Shown: positions 8,544 through 17,828 of the stretch, piece by piece
Position numbering within the stretch: position 1 is the first letter of the stretch
Layout: every line of letters begins with the position of its first letter
Source of the DNA: Phormidium tenue FACHB-1052
GTDB lineage: Bacteria > Cyanobacteriota > Cyanobacteriia > Phormidesmidales > Phormidesmidaceae
Reading direction: 5' to 3'
NCBI RefSeq assembly: GCF_014696675.1
Contig: NZ_JACJQN010000003.1
Location: forward strand, 186,001-250,000
DNA length: 64,000 bases
Program-made: the position numbers and the translations under genes
The notes under the pieces: model-generated
Told to the model about the DNA's origin: nothing
Seen by the model: only the letters and a program-made list of their open reading frames with translations
Database searches by the model: none

Positions 8544-8909
8544 CTAGGGGCGACCCCACTCTAAATGCCGAATGGCAGGTTCGCCATCAATATTCTCAAC
8601 AATGACTGTGACGGCCTCTGAGTAACTGTCGCCTGCGATCGCTACGTAGGCCCAGCCCAAATCCGTCGGATGCTGCTCGGGCAACTGCCACTGCTCCATC
8701 GTGACGATCAGCTCCACATCGGTGGGTGACCCGTCGCCATACTCAACCATGGCCTCGTAGATTTCGCGCAGACTAGATGGGGTTAAGCCTGACCGCAACT
8801 CCGCTGACAACAAAGTATGCGCTTGATCAAAATCACCGGCAACTAAAGCATTGGCAAACCGCACTGCCAGCTTTGCGTAGGTGGCTTCACGGTTACATTC
8901 CATCGCCAT
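8544..8909 (-). CDS. small hypothetical protein, possible NTF2-like fold
   Basis: 121 residues. The helical start (YAKLAVRFANALVAGDFDQAHTLLS) followed by short strands resembles NTF2-like/DUF3887 proteins, in which such a pattern forms a cone-shaped fold, but I cannot confirm it. It has no signal peptide. It is separated from the cyclophilin gene by about 230 bp with no recognisable gene. Confidence 0.6.
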   Translation of the reverse strand: MAMECNREATYAKLAVRFANALVAGDFDQAHTLLSAELRSGLTPSSLREIYEAMVEYGDGSPTDVELIVTMEQWQLPEQHPTDLGWAYVAIAGDSYSEAVTVIVENIDGEPAIRHLEWGRP

Positions 8910-9065
8910 ACCTTGATTTTTAGAAATGTCCTTAGATTCACCAAAAACTATTTAGCTCTAATATTTCTAGCCACGAATCTTAGCCAACTCAAGTCTGTTA
9001 TTTAGCAAATCAGAAAGGGCATTCTACTTTCAGGCTAAAAATCAGATCAGTCGAGAATTACAGTT

Positions 9066-9374
9066 ATGCAGAAATACTTGTTAGTCGCTTTGATCGCTGT
9101 ATTCCTTCCGAGTCAGGCCTTGGCTGGCATATCATGCCGAGGCGATCATCGACGAGGGGCATCGGCTTATTTTTCTTCTCCAGTTGGAAGAGTCTCCTTA
9201 AACTCGCAAGATCTAGACTTGGCCCGTGGCAACTACACCTTGGACAAAATTTGCAAAGACAGCGGAAATGTTGCACTGCTGTACATGAGACAAGATGATA
9301 CAAGGGATTTTTACTATCTTGTATTAACTTCAGAGGTAATGAACTTTATTAATAGCTTGCCTGAAGAGCGTTAA
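9066..9374 (+). CDS. small secreted hypothetical protein
   Basis: 102 residues with a good signal peptide (MQKYLLVALIAVFLPSQALA-G) and two Cys in the mature part that could pair. Not recognised. Its base composition is lower in GC than that of its neighbours, which is a weak hint of recent acquisition. It is convergent with the large proline-catabolism gene. Confidence 0.6.
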   Translation: MQKYLLVALIAVFLPSQALAGISCRGDHRRGASAYFSSPVGRVSLNSQDLDLARGNYTLDKICKDSGNVALLYMRQDDTRDFYYLVLTSEVMNFINSLPEER

Positions 9375-9462
9375 GCATAGTAGGTACAGAGCAAATCTGT
9401 TCTTCCATGGTACGACAGTTATTATTTCCTGTTAAACGTTTTAAATTCTGCTATTCGTAATG

Positions 9463-9504
9463 GCGTCAGGATCCAGCGCTTTGAGAAACGCTGAATCCTG
9501 ACGC
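9463..9504. terminator. long hairpin between convergent genes
   Basis: A 16-bp stem with one mismatch (GCGTCAGGAT.CAGCG against its complement) and a 10-nt loop, placed between the ends of two convergent genes. Neither side has a clear U-tract, so it may act as a transcript end or stabiliser rather than a classical terminator. Confidence 0.5.
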
Positions 9505-9509
9505 TGAAA

Positions 9510-12500
9510 TCAATCTACTCCTTCGATTGGGGCAAAGCCCTGGCGTTGGACGTTTTCACTGACATGGCGAGGCTCTAGGAATTGCAGCAGGTAGTCTGGG
9601 CCACCGGCTTTTGATCCCACCCCGGACATCTTGAAGCCGCCGAAAGGCTGGCGCGAGACGATCGCTCCCGTAATTCCCCGATTGATGTAGAGGTTGCCGA
9701 CAGCAAACTCGTTCTGCACCCGCTCGATGTGGGAAGGGGTGCGCGAGTAGAGGCCGCCGGTTAACCCGTAGTCGGTGTCGTTGGCGATGCGGAGGGCGTC
9801 GTCAAAGTCGTTGGCTTTGATCACCGCTAGCACCGGGCCAAAAATTTCTTCTTGGGCAATGACCGCATCGGGCTTCACATTGGTAAACACCGTGGGGCCA
9901 ACAAAGTAGCCGTCAGCGGGCGTCGGCATCTCTAAAGCCAGAGTCGCTTCGGCTTTGCCTTTCTCGATGTACTCCTTGATTTTGGCCTGGGCGTTGGCGT
10001 CGATGACGGGGCCGACTTTGGTGCTGGGTTTCACCGCTTCGCCTACGTTGAGGGAGCAGGTAGCTTCCACCAGACGATGGACAAAGGTGTCATACACCGA
10101 GGCGACGACGATCGCGCGGGAGCAGGCTGAGCACTTCTGGCCGCTGTAACCAAAGGCGGAGTAGACCACACCCTGCACCGCCTGATCGAGATCGGCGCTC
10201 TCGTCGATGATGATGCCGTTTTTGCCGCCCATTTCAGCGATCACGCGCTTTAGGTGGCGCTGACCGGGTCGCCACTGGGCTGCATCGGCGTAGATGCGGC
10301 AGCCCACCTCGCGGGAGCCGGTAAAGGCAATCATGTGGACATCGGGGTGATTGACTAAGTGAGCGCCCACGGTGGAACCGCGCGCTGGCAGGTATTGGAA
10401 CACGCCGGGGGGCATGCCCGCTTCGATTAGAATTTCGGCGATTTTGGCCGCGATCACGGCGGAGTTTTCGGCGGGTTTGAGGATGGTGCAATTGCCGGTG
10501 ACCAGGGCAGCGACGGTCATGCCAGTGGCGATCGCCAGCGGGAAATTCCACGGCGAGATCACGACCGCAATGCCGCGCGGGAAGTAGCGATAGCGGTTGG
10601 TTTCGCCGGGGTAATCGTAGGCGTAGCCAGCGTCCAGTCGCTCCATTTCGTCGGCGTAGTAGCGGCAGAAATCGATCGCCTCAGAGACTTCGGGGTCAGC
10701 TTGACCCAGGGGTTTGCCGACTTCGTACACCATCCAGGCATTTAGCTCGTGGCGGCGCTCTTCCATCAGGTCAGCGGCGCGGCGGAGGATGGCCCCCCGC
10801 TCCTTGGCGGTCGTGGCGGCCCAGGCGGGGAAGGCGGCTTTGGCGGCGGCGATCGCCGCATCGGCCTGTTCTTGACTGGCCAACCCTAGCTTGCCCACCA
10901 GTTCTGCTGGTTTCGAGGGGTTGACCGAATCCGCCGTAGCTTCGGTATCGACCGCTGCGCCGTTGATGATGGGGTTGTAGCGCTGGCCGAGCTGGGCGTG
11001 GACGGTCTTGAGGGCTTCGGTGGCTTGGGAGCGCTTGGTGGCGATCGCGAAGTCGAGGTCGGGGGCGTTGGGGTAGGGGGTAGGGGGTAGGGGGTGGAGG
11101 GTGCTGCCGGGGGCGTCTTCTGGAGCAAACTCGGGTGCCGCTAGCAGGGTTTCTACGGGCACGTCTTCCTGGTTTTGCCGCAGGAAGGAGCTGTTGGCGG
11201 TGTTCTCTAGCAGGCGGCGGATCAGGTACGACATCCCTGGAATCAGCTCGCCAAAGGGGGAATAGACCCGCACGCGGTAGCCTTTGTCAGCTAGGGTCTT
11301 GGCCAGCTTGTCGGCCATGCCGTAGAGCACCTGTAGCTCAATGTTGCGGCGGGGAATGTTGAGTTCTTCGGCGATCGCCATGGCGTGGGCCTGCGACCTG
11401 ACGTTATGGCTGCCAATGGCGGCATAGAGATAGTGATGGTTCTCCAGCAGTAGCCGGGTCATGCGTTCGTAGTTGGCGTCGGTAGAGACTTTTTGGCTGT
11501 AGACCGGGCTGCGCCAGCCGTTTTGCCGGGCGGTGATGGTTTCTTGATCCCAGTACGCGCCTTTTACGAGGCGCACGGTGACGGGGGTGCCGCGATTTTT
11601 GGCCCAAATCACCAGATCTTTAAGGTCGTTGTAGCTGTCCTGGAGGTAGGCCTGGAGGGTAACGCCCAGGTCGTCGCGCTGGCGAAATTCAGCCTCCATG
11701 AGAATGTCTTTGAGAATGGCCAGGGTGAGCGCCTTGTAACGGTACTGCTCCATATCGAAGTGGACGGCGACGCCGAGTTCATGGGCGCGGCGCAGCAGGG
11801 TGCGAATGTGCTCGCTCACTTTGGCGCGGCTGCCCTCGGCATCGAGCGGGTCAAACTGAGAGTAGAAAGCGGTGAGCTTAACGGAAACCTGGACTTTAGA
11901 CAGTTCTTTGCCGTCCGCCAGATCGATCGCATCTACCGTCTTCCAGTTTTTCGCCGCCGAGGAAAGCTGCTCCATCAAATCCAGGTAGCGCTGCAAGTAG
12001 GCCTGGGCTTCCTCCTCGGTGATCACCGCTTCGCCGAGCAAGTCCATGGTGAAGGTGAGTTTGTCCTTGCGCATACGCTCGATCGCCTTGATCGCCTTTT
12101 CGATGGTTTCGCCCGAAATGTAGCGATAGGCCAGGGTTTCCACCGCTGGGGCAACGGTGGTGGCGGCGAGCTGACCAGGCACCGAATCAGGATTGGTGAA
12201 GTTCAGCAGTCCCTTCAGCGCGTTAGGCAGTTCTACCTCTTCCGCCGATAGGTACTCTTGCAGATGGCGGGCGATCTCAGGCTTGCTGCGTAGGGCGGGC
12301 AGGGCATCGATGAAGCGAAACAGCTGCACCTTCAGCCCGGGGTTGCCCATGGCGAAGTCCATGATTTTGTCGTCCCAGCGCATTTGGTCGCGCATTTGGG
12401 CGAAGAGGTTTTTCTTCTCGCGGGTGGCACCGAGCAGGGCCGTGGCGATCGCGAGGGTCTTGGCCTCGTAGTGCAGTGAGTCGGTTTGAGGCTTAATTGC

Positions 12501-12512
12501 TGGGGCTACCAC
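9510..12512 (-). CDS. pruA: bifunctional proline dehydrogenase / P5C dehydrogenase
   Basis: 1000 residues. The N-terminal half (about 100-460) is a flavin-dependent proline dehydrogenase barrel (SVKLTAFYSQFDPLD, HFDMEQYRYK, VRLVKGAYWD, IGSHNVRSQAHA, YSPFGELIPGMSYLIRRLLENT). The C-terminal half (about 530-990) is an aldehyde dehydrogenase with SPWNFPLAI, FTGSREVG, EMGGKN and catalytic Cys near 794 in GQKCSACSR. Together they oxidise proline to glutamate via P5C. The start is GTG preceded by AAGGAG. The linker between the halves contains a short Pro-rich stretch coded by a simple-sequence repeat. It lacks the DNA-binding domain of E. coli PutA. Confidence 0.95.
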   Translation of the reverse strand: MVAPAIKPQTDSLHYEAKTLAIATALLGATREKKNLFAQMRDQMRWDDKIMDFAMGNPGLKVQLFRFIDALPALRSKPEIARHLQEYLSAEEVELPNALKGLLNFTNPDSVPGQLAATTVAPAVETLAYRYISGETIEKAIKAIERMRKDKLTFTMDLLGEAVITEEEAQAYLQRYLDLMEQLSSAAKNWKTVDAIDLADGKELSKVQVSVKLTAFYSQFDPLDAEGSRAKVSEHIRTLLRRAHELGVAVHFDMEQYRYKALTLAILKDILMEAEFRQRDDLGVTLQAYLQDSYNDLKDLVIWAKNRGTPVTVRLVKGAYWDQETITARQNGWRSPVYSQKVSTDANYERMTRLLLENHHYLYAAIGSHNVRSQAHAMAIAEELNIPRRNIELQVLYGMADKLAKTLADKGYRVRVYSPFGELIPGMSYLIRRLLENTANSSFLRQNQEDVPVETLLAAPEFAPEDAPGSTLHPLPPTPYPNAPDLDFAIATKRSQATEALKTVHAQLGQRYNPIINGAAVDTEATADSVNPSKPAELVGKLGLASQEQADAAIAAAKAAFPAWAATTAKERGAILRRAADLMEERRHELNAWMVYEVGKPLGQADPEVSEAIDFCRYYADEMERLDAGYAYDYPGETNRYRYFPRGIAVVISPWNFPLAIATGMTVAALVTGNCTILKPAENSAVIAAKIAEILIEAGMPPGVFQYLPARGSTVGAHLVNHPDVHMIAFTGSREVGCRIYADAAQWRPGQRHLKRVIAEMGGKNGIIIDESADLDQAVQGVVYSAFGYSGQKCSACSRAIVVASVYDTFVHRLVEATCSLNVGEAVKPSTKVGPVIDANAQAKIKEYIEKGKAEATLALEMPTPADGYFVGPTVFTNVKPDAVIAQEEIFGPVLAVIKANDFDDALRIANDTDYGLTGGLYSRTPSHIERVQNEFAVGNLYINRGITGAIVSRQPFGGFKMSGVGSKAGGPDYLLQFLEPRHVSENVQRQGFAPIEGVD
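11070..11096. repeat. GGGGTAG tandem repeat inside pruA
   Basis: Nearly four tandem copies of GGGGTAG on the + strand, read on the coding strand as PLPPTPYP. The same CCCTAC/TACTCCC type of simple repeat occurs between genes at 25887-25916 and near 46262. Here it lies in-frame in the interdomain linker of the proline enzyme, where extra residues should be tolerated. Confidence 0.75.
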
Positions 12513-12753
12513 GGTGTTTGTCTCCTTATTCCCTTACTCCATCTTGAGCGAAAAAAGCCGGGTTAAGGGGCTGTGTCAAGATTCTATGGGAGAGCAAGTC
12601 GCCAAGTTGCTCAACAACCCGGCCTACCTTCTGGGCGCAACCGTCCTGCCTGACTCTGTGCTGAATATGAACTTGATCTGGTAACCAACCGTCCATTCCG
12701 GCAAAATAAAAGTTCGGCAGTAGTTACACCGCTGTAGATAGTTGTCTTGACCC

Positions 12754-13284
12754 ATGACCGAAGACCCCCGCGATCGCGCCAAAACCCAGTATGCCTACGG
12801 CCAAGCCGCCTTTGAGCGGGGCAGCTACCGCGAGGCCGTAGAGTTCTTTGAGGAGGCCGTTCGGCTCGCCAAGGCCACTACACCCCTGGGGGGCGAAGTT
12901 CAAACCTGGCTGGTGAATGCCTATAGTGCGGTGGGGCGGCAGAACGATGCGATCGCCCTGTGCCAGGCTCTGGCTCGCCACCCCGATCTAGAGACCCGCA
13001 AGCAGGGCAAGAACTTGCTCTACATTCTGCAAGCGCCTCAGCTTCAGCGCCCGACCAACTGGATGACCGAAATTCCGGCTCTAGACAATCTATCTAGCGA
13101 TGGCTCTCAGAGTTCAGGCGGTTCGGGTTATGCAACAGCGGCAAAGGCGGCACCGCGATCGCGTTCTAAGCCTGAACCCCCTCCCCTCGACCCCAGCCAG
13201 ATCAATACCAAAGACAACGGATTTTTGTGGGCTGCGCTGGTGGGGGTGGCCCTAGTGTTGGGCGGGCTGCTCTGGCTGAGCTAG
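12754..13284 (+). CDS. TPR protein with C-terminal membrane anchor
   Basis: 176 residues. The N-terminal half has two tetratricopeptide-like units (TQYAYGQAAFERGSYREAVEFFEEAVRL; TWLVNAYSAVGRQNDAIALCQAL). A Ser/Gly/Pro-rich linker follows, and the protein ends in one hydrophobic helix (FLWAALVGVALVLGGLLWLS), so it is a likely tail-anchored membrane protein with cytoplasmic TPRs that could serve as a protein-binding scaffold. It resembles conserved cyanobacterial proteins of unknown role. It is divergent from the proline enzyme, with about 240 bp between. Confidence 0.8.
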   Translation: MTEDPRDRAKTQYAYGQAAFERGSYREAVEFFEEAVRLAKATTPLGGEVQTWLVNAYSAVGRQNDAIALCQALARHPDLETRKQGKNLLYILQAPQLQRPTNWMTEIPALDNLSSDGSQSSGGSGYATAAKAAPRSRSKPEPPPLDPSQINTKDNGFLWAALVGVALVLGGLLWLS

Positions 13285-13390
13285 AATTTGGCGGCTTTTA
13301 ACGTCTTAGATATTCCCCAGCTAGAACATTGCTTTCGGGGGGATCCGACCCGTATGATTTAGTGCTGCTGTTTAGAGCACTATTCAAGCC

Positions 13391-14341
13391 ATGGTGAGCA
13401 TTCGTCGTTCGTGGATTGCAGGGGTATCGAGCCTGCTGTTGCTGCTGCCTCTGGGAGCCTGCGCGCCCTCCGAAACAGGACAAGAGGCCGCTGGGGAAAG
13501 CGGTGCAGCGACGGAGCAGAGCACCCTTCCCCTGACTGCCGGGGCCATTCCTGACCAGGATCCTGAGGTGCTTCAGCGCCTTTACACCAAGCTGGCCGAC
13601 TACCTAGAGGCCGAACTGGGCGTTCCCGTCGAATATAAGCCCGTGACTGACTATGCTGCTGCCGTTACGGCTTTCAAGGTGGGTGACTTAGATTTGGTCT
13701 GGTTCGGCGGATTGACTGGGGTGCAGGCGCGGTTGCAGGTGCCGGGGGCTGAGGCGATCGCCCAGCGCGACATTGATGAACAGTTCCACAGCGTTTTCAT
13801 TGCCAACACCGCCACCGGCCTCAAGGAATTCTCAGACATTCAGGAACTCACCCAGATCAAGGGCCGCACCTTTACCTTTGGCAGCGAGTCTTCCACTTCA
13901 GGACGGCTGATGCCCCAGCACTTTATGGAAGAGGCGGGCCTCGACACTGCCCAAGATTTCAAAGGAGAAGTGGGCTTTTCGGGCAACCACGACACCACCA
14001 TCAAACTGGTGGAAGCGGGCACCTACGAAGTGGGAGCCCTCAACGAGCAGGTCTGGCTCGATCGCGTCGCTGAAGGGGCCGTTGACACCACCAAAGTCGC
14101 GGTGATCTGGCGCACCCCGCCCTACTTCGATTACCACTGGGTGATTAGCCCCGAGGTTGACGAACGCTACGGTGACGGTTTCGCTGACAAGGTGCAGGCC
14201 GCTCTGATGGCCCTTGACCCCGCCGTGCCTGAGCAAAAAGAAATTCTTGACCTGTTTGGGGCCGAGCGCTTTATTGCCACCGACAACGACAACTACGCCG
14301 AGATCGAAGCGGTGGGCCGCAAGATCGGCAAGATTCAGTAG
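13391..14341 (+). CDS. PhnD-family ABC transporter substrate-binding lipoprotein
   Basis: 316 residues. It has a lipoprotein signal with lipobox LGAC (Cys24), then the phosphate/phosphite/phosphonate-binding fold: AIPDQDPEVLQRLYTKLADYLE, VEYKPVTDYAAAVTAFKVGDLDLVWFGGLTGVQAR, TFTFGSESSTSGRLMP, GNHDTTIKLVEAG. It captures an oxyanion outside the membrane for an ABC importer. The ligand cannot be read from sequence; this clade includes phosphite/phosphonate binders and proteins annotated as putative selenate binders. The stop codon overlaps the GTG start of the ATPase gene by one base. No permease gene follows. Confidence 0.87.
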   Translation: MVSIRRSWIAGVSSLLLLLPLGACAPSETGQEAAGESGAATEQSTLPLTAGAIPDQDPEVLQRLYTKLADYLEAELGVPVEYKPVTDYAAAVTAFKVGDLDLVWFGGLTGVQARLQVPGAEAIAQRDIDEQFHSVFIANTATGLKEFSDIQELTQIKGRTFTFGSESSTSGRLMPQHFMEEAGLDTAQDFKGEVGFSGNHDTTIKLVEAGTYEVGALNEQVWLDRVAEGAVDTTKVAVIWRTPPYFDYHWVISPEVDERYGDGFADKVQAALMALDPAVPEQKEILDLFGAERFIATDNDNYAEIEAVGRKIGKIQ

Positions 14342-15096
14342 TGCCTGCGGGGATGGTGGGGCCAATCTTTCAGCTAGAGGGGGTGAGCTGCCGGTTTGGG
14401 GCGGTGGCGGCCCTGACCGATTGCAGTCTGAGCATACTTCCTGGCGAACGCGTGGCGCTCATCGGCCCCAGCGGCGCGGGCAAAAGCACGCTGCTGAGCC
14501 TGCTCAACGGCAGCCAGGCTCCCACCAGCGGGCGAGTCGTGATTCTGGGGCAGGAGGTCAATCGCCTCAGCCCCAAAAAGCGGCGGCGGATTCAGCGGCT
14601 GGTGGGCACTGTCTACCAGCAGCACCACCTGGTGGGCAACCTGGCCGTGGTTCACAACGTCAATGCCGGGCATTTAGGGCGCTGGTCGTTGCCGAGGGCG
14701 CTGTGGTCGCTGGTGTGGCCCCAGCAGGTGCAGACTGCGGCCCAGGCGCTGGCTCAGGTGGGCATTGCCGACAAGCTCTACGCCCGCACCGATCGCCTCT
14801 CGGGCGGCCAGCAGCAGCGGGTGGCCCTGGCGCGGGTGCTGGTGCAAGACCCGGCGGCAATTCTGGCAGATGAGCCGATTTCGAGCGTAGATCCTGAGCG
14901 ATCGCGGGTGATGATGGATTTGCTGCGTCAGCTCAGCGAAACCACTGGCAAAACCCTGATGATCAGCCTGCACGAGGTAGAGTTTGCGGTGAAATACTGC
15001 GATCGCATCATTGGCCTACGCCACGGTCAGATTCTCTTCGATACCCCAGCCAACCAGGTCAGTGATGGAATGATGGCTAGCCTTTACCAACTTTAG
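14341..15096 (+). CDS. PhnC-type ABC transporter ATPase
   Basis: 251 residues with Walker A GPSGAGKST (42-50), a Q-loop around VYQQHH, signature LSGGQQQR, Walker B AAILADEP and switch His in ISLHE. It is closest in style to PhnC ATPases of phosphonate/phosphite importers. The start is taken as GTG at 14341, overlapping the binding-protein gene; an ATG at 14353 is the alternative. It should power the same importer. The expected PhnE-like permease is missing from the next position. Confidence 0.87.
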   Translation: MPAGMVGPIFQLEGVSCRFGAVAALTDCSLSILPGERVALIGPSGAGKSTLLSLLNGSQAPTSGRVVILGQEVNRLSPKKRRRIQRLVGTVYQQHHLVGNLAVVHNVNAGHLGRWSLPRALWSLVWPQQVQTAAQALAQVGIADKLYARTDRLSGGQQQRVALARVLVQDPAAILADEPISSVDPERSRVMMDLLRQLSETTGKTLMISLHEVEFAVKYCDRIIGLRHGQILFDTPANQVSDGMMASLYQL

Positions 15097-15204
15097 AGCG
15101 GGTTTGAAGTGAACTTTGCCAGATAAAAGTCTTGAAAGAGCAACAGACAGGCAATTTTGTATTGAGGAATATAGGCAAAGGGTCAATTTCCAGGGTTAAG
15201 TAGT

Positions 15205-15236
15205 GGCTGCTACAAAAACCGATTCCTGTAGCAGCC
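15205..15236. repeat. 10-bp hairpin
   Basis: GGCTGCTACA and its exact complement flank a 12-nt loop, 16 bp before the start of the nuclease-like gene. No T-tract follows, so it is more likely a leader structure or small repeat than a terminator for the transporter genes. Confidence 0.45.
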
Positions 15237-15252
15237 TGTCTACTGACCCTAA

Positions 15253-15990
15253 ATGAAAATCGCCACCTGGAACCTTGAGCGCGCGCTCCCTGATTCGGGG
15301 CGGGCTGAACGCCAGCAACAATGGCTCAGCCGCATCGCCGCTGATATTTGGATTTTGACCGAAACTCACCTGGGCATTGCCCCAGGGGCAGATTACTACT
15401 CTGTGGCCAGCGGCTTGCCCGATCGCCCCGGGGCCGACGGCGAGCGCTGGGTGCAAATCTGGGTCAAGGCCGGGACACTAACTCCATTAGAAACCTCTGA
15501 CGAAGCCCGCACCGCCGCTGCCCTACTGACGCTACCCGACGGCCAGCAATGGGTGCTGTACGGCACAGTGCTGCCATGGTTAGGAAGTAGCTGGCGAACA
15601 CAGTCGGCCTCCAAAGGTCAAGCCTTTGCCGCTGCCTTAGCCGTACAGCAAGCCGACTGGCAAAAGCTGCGGACGATCTACCCAATGGCAGCTTTACTGG
15701 TCGCCGGTGACTTTAACCAAGATCTGAACACTCTGCACTACTATGGGTCGCGCCAAAACAAACAAACCCTGCGACAGGCCTTGGCCGATGTGGGGCTAGA
15801 CTGCCTCACCGCTGGAGAAAATGACCCCGTGCATCAGCTAATCTGCGGGCAGCACTCCAACATCGACCATATCTGTCTATCCCAAAATCTACCAGGGCAG
15901 TTCCAAAGTTCCTTTGCCTGGCCGCCCCGCCTGGAGGACTTACGCGGTCTATCCGATCATTTTGGCGTCGGCATAGACATTCACGTCTAG
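15253..15990 (+). CDS. endonuclease/exonuclease/phosphatase (EEP) family protein
   Basis: 245 residues with the EEP fold's metal-site motifs in order: ATWNLE at the start, TETHLG, GDFNQDL, SNIDHICLS and LSDHFGVGI. This superfamily cleaves phosphodiester or phosphomonoester bonds in DNA, lipids or nucleotides. The set of motifs appears catalytically complete, but the substrate is not predictable. No signal peptide. It is convergent with surE, three bases apart. Confidence 0.82.
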   Translation: MKIATWNLERALPDSGRAERQQQWLSRIAADIWILTETHLGIAPGADYYSVASGLPDRPGADGERWVQIWVKAGTLTPLETSDEARTAAALLTLPDGQQWVLYGTVLPWLGSSWRTQSASKGQAFAAALAVQQADWQKLRTIYPMAALLVAGDFNQDLNTLHYYGSRQNKQTLRQALADVGLDCLTAGENDPVHQLICGQHSNIDHICLSQNLPGQFQSSFAWPPRLEDLRGLSDHFGVGIDIHV

Positions 15991-15993
15991 GCG

Positions 15994-16677
15994 CTACCAC
16001 AGGCAAATTTTGGTTACGGCAATGTTGCCGCCAAAACAGACAGCCACGTCCGAGTCGGGATCGTGGCAGCGATCGCCATACTTGCCCATATAGTAAAACT
16101 GGCCCTGGTCAACCTTAAACTCGGTAGGCAGGGGTTGGGTACAGAGGGTGCAAAAGACAACCTCAGGCTCGGCATCCCCCGGCTGCAAGTGAGGCAAATT
16201 CACGTTCCAAAAGCAGCCCGGCGACAGCGGCTCGGCCATCAGCACATCGAGCACCTGGGCGGTCAGACGGGTCGCCAAGTCCCAATCCACCAGGCGACGA
16301 TTTTCAATGTAGTGGGAAATTGCCACCCCCGGCACCCGTAGCAGCGCCGCCTCCCGCACGGCAGCCACGGTGCCCGACAGGTGAATATCGGCCCCCATGT
16401 TGCCCCCAGCATTAATGCCCGAGAGCACCCAGGTGGCCTTGGGGCACAGGTGGCTGAGGGCAACGCGGGTGCAGTCGGCGGGGGTGCCGCCAATGGCAAA
16501 GGCTCGATCGCTGCGCTGATCGATGGCGATCGCGCCGCCCCGGTTCATCTGGTGGCTACAGCCCGAGAGGTGCTGGTCAGGGGCCACCACCCAGGTTGGA
16601 TAGTTGGCCAGGGCATTGCGTAAGGCCTGAATGCCCGGTGCATCGATGCCGTCGTCGTTGGTGAGCACAAAGGTCAT
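15994..16677 (-). CDS. surE: 5'/3'-nucleotidase SurE
   Basis: 227 residues with the SurE signature: LTNDDGIDAPGI at the N-terminus (metal-binding Asp pair), VVAPDQHLSGCSH, GTPADC, VLSGINAGGNMG and SGTVAAVREA. SurE dephosphorylates nucleoside monophosphates and is a stress and stationary-phase housekeeping enzyme in many bacteria. The length is near normal. It lies downstream of hemB on the same strand but a terminator separates them. Confidence 0.94.
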   Translation of the reverse strand: MTFVLTNDDGIDAPGIQALRNALANYPTWVVAPDQHLSGCSHQMNRGGAIAIDQRSDRAFAIGGTPADCTRVALSHLCPKATWVLSGINAGGNMGADIHLSGTVAAVREAALLRVPGVAISHYIENRRLVDWDLATRLTAQVLDVLMAEPLSPGCFWNVNLPHLQPGDAEPEVVFCTLCTQPLPTEFKVDQGQFYYMGKYGDRCHDPDSDVAVCFGGNIAVTKICLW

Positions 16678-16703
16678 GGGTGCAGTAGCAGAAATTTTCT
16701 GCC

Positions 16704-16746
16704 AAAAAACTAGAGCGTAGCCCTGACATCATAGGACTACGCTCTA
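16704..16746 (-). terminator. rho-independent terminator after hemB
   Basis: On the minus strand a 10-bp stem, extended by three more pairs after a mismatch (arms at 16711-16720 and 16737-16746), is followed by G and six T residues (16709-16704). It should end the hemB transcript before surE. Confidence 0.85.
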
Positions 16747-16810
16747 AGATTTTCTAACCGGTGGCGGAACCTAACTGAACAGACCTGTTTGACAGGCGTT
16801 TTCCCATAGC

Positions 16811-16831
16811 GGTGGGCAGTGCCCACCCTAC
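16811..16831. repeat. dispersed palindromic repeat, copy 1
   Basis: GGTGGGCA-G-TGCCCACC followed by CTAC. An identical 21-bp core occurs at 37292, 53880 and 62775. This copy is in the gap downstream of hemB, just beyond its stop codon. Confidence 0.85.
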
Positions 16832-16847
16832 CGCCTAGGGCAGAGGC

Positions 16848-17828
16848 TTAACCCAGCCAGCGGGCAACGTCTTTGGCGTGGTAGGTCAAAATCAGGTCTG
16901 CGCCGGAACGTTTGAAGCTGGTCATGGTTTCCATCACCACTTTTTGCTCGTCGATCCAGCCGTTGAGGGCGGCGGCTTTCACCATGGCGTATTCGCCCGA
17001 CACGTTGTAGGCGGCTACCGGCAGGTTGGTAGCCTGCTTCACCCGCCAGATGATATCCATGTAGGCCAGGGCGGGCTTCACCATCAGCATGTCGGCCCCT
17101 TCGGCAATGTCTAGCTCGATTTCTTTGAGGGCTTCGGTGCCGTTGGCCGGATCCATCTGGTAGGTGCGGCGATCGCCAAACTGAGGCGCACTCTCCGCCG
17201 CATCGCGAAATGGCCCGTAGTAGGCCGAAGCGTATTTCGCCGCATAGGAAAGAATCGGCATGTCTTCAAAGCCGCTCTCATCAAGCCCAGCGCGAATCGC
17301 TTGCACAAACCCATCCATCATCCCCGAGGGGGCGATGATGTCGGCCCCGGCGTTGGCCTGGGCCACGGCGGTCTTCTTCAGCAGTTCTAGGGTGGGGTCG
17401 TTGAGCACCCGACCGCTGAGGTCGCCCACCTCTAGGTAGCCGCAGTGACCGTGGGAGGTGTACTCACACAGGCAGGTATCGACAATCACCATCAGGTCGG
17501 GCACCGCCTCTTTAACAGCGGTGGTGGCTTTCTGCACAATGCCGCAGTCGTGCCAGGCCCCGGTAGCGTCGGTATCTTTGTCGTCGGGAATGCCAAACAG
17601 AATGATGGCGGGAATGCCCAGGTCGTAGACTTCCTTGGCTTCTTCTACGATCTTGTCGATGGAGAGCTGGTAGACCCCCGGCATTGAGGAGACTTCCTTG
17701 GCCACCTGGCTGCCCGGCACCGCAAACAGGGGATAGATCAGATCAGCCTGGGTCACCAGGGTTTCTTGCACCATGCGGCGAAGTTGCGGGTGCTGGCGCA
17801 GACGGCGAGGGCGATGGGTCGGAAACAT
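16848..17828 (-). CDS. hemB: porphobilinogen synthase (ALA dehydratase)
   Basis: 326 residues, normal for the family. Condenses two 5-aminolevulinate to porphobilinogen, the first common step to chlorophyll, haem and bilins. It has the Cys-rich metal site [14 protein letters not shown] (Cys119, 121, 129), which predicts a zinc-type active site rather than the Asp-rich Mg type of plants, plus the two active-site lysines in SYAAKYAS (Lys198) and MVKPALAY (Lys251). A palindrome lies 40 bp upstream of the start. Confidence 0.97.
   Translation of the reverse strand: MFPTHRPRRLRQHPQLRRMVQETLVTQADLIYPLFAVPGSQVAKEVSSMPGVYQLSIDKIVEEAKEVYDLGIPAIILFGIPDDKDTDATGAWHDCGIVQKATTAVKEAVPDLMVIVDTCLCEYTSHGHCGYLEVGDLSGRVLNDPTLELLKKTAVAQANAGADIIAPSGMMDGFVQAIRAGLDESGFEDMPILSYAAKYASAYYGPFRDAAESAPQFGDRRTYQMDPANGTEALKEIELDIAEGADMLMVKPALAYMDIIWRVKQATNLPVAAYNVSGEYAMVKAAALNGWIDEQKVVMETMTSFKRSGADLILTYHAKDVARWLG

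Noticed and set aside
11493-12251. Open frame of 252 codons on the + strand
   Set aside because: Antisense to the proline dehydrogenase domain; no recognisable motif.
15097-15252. Small or broken PhnE permease after the ATPase gene
   Set aside because: Only 156 bp, no hydrophobic coding stretch in any frame that I can see.
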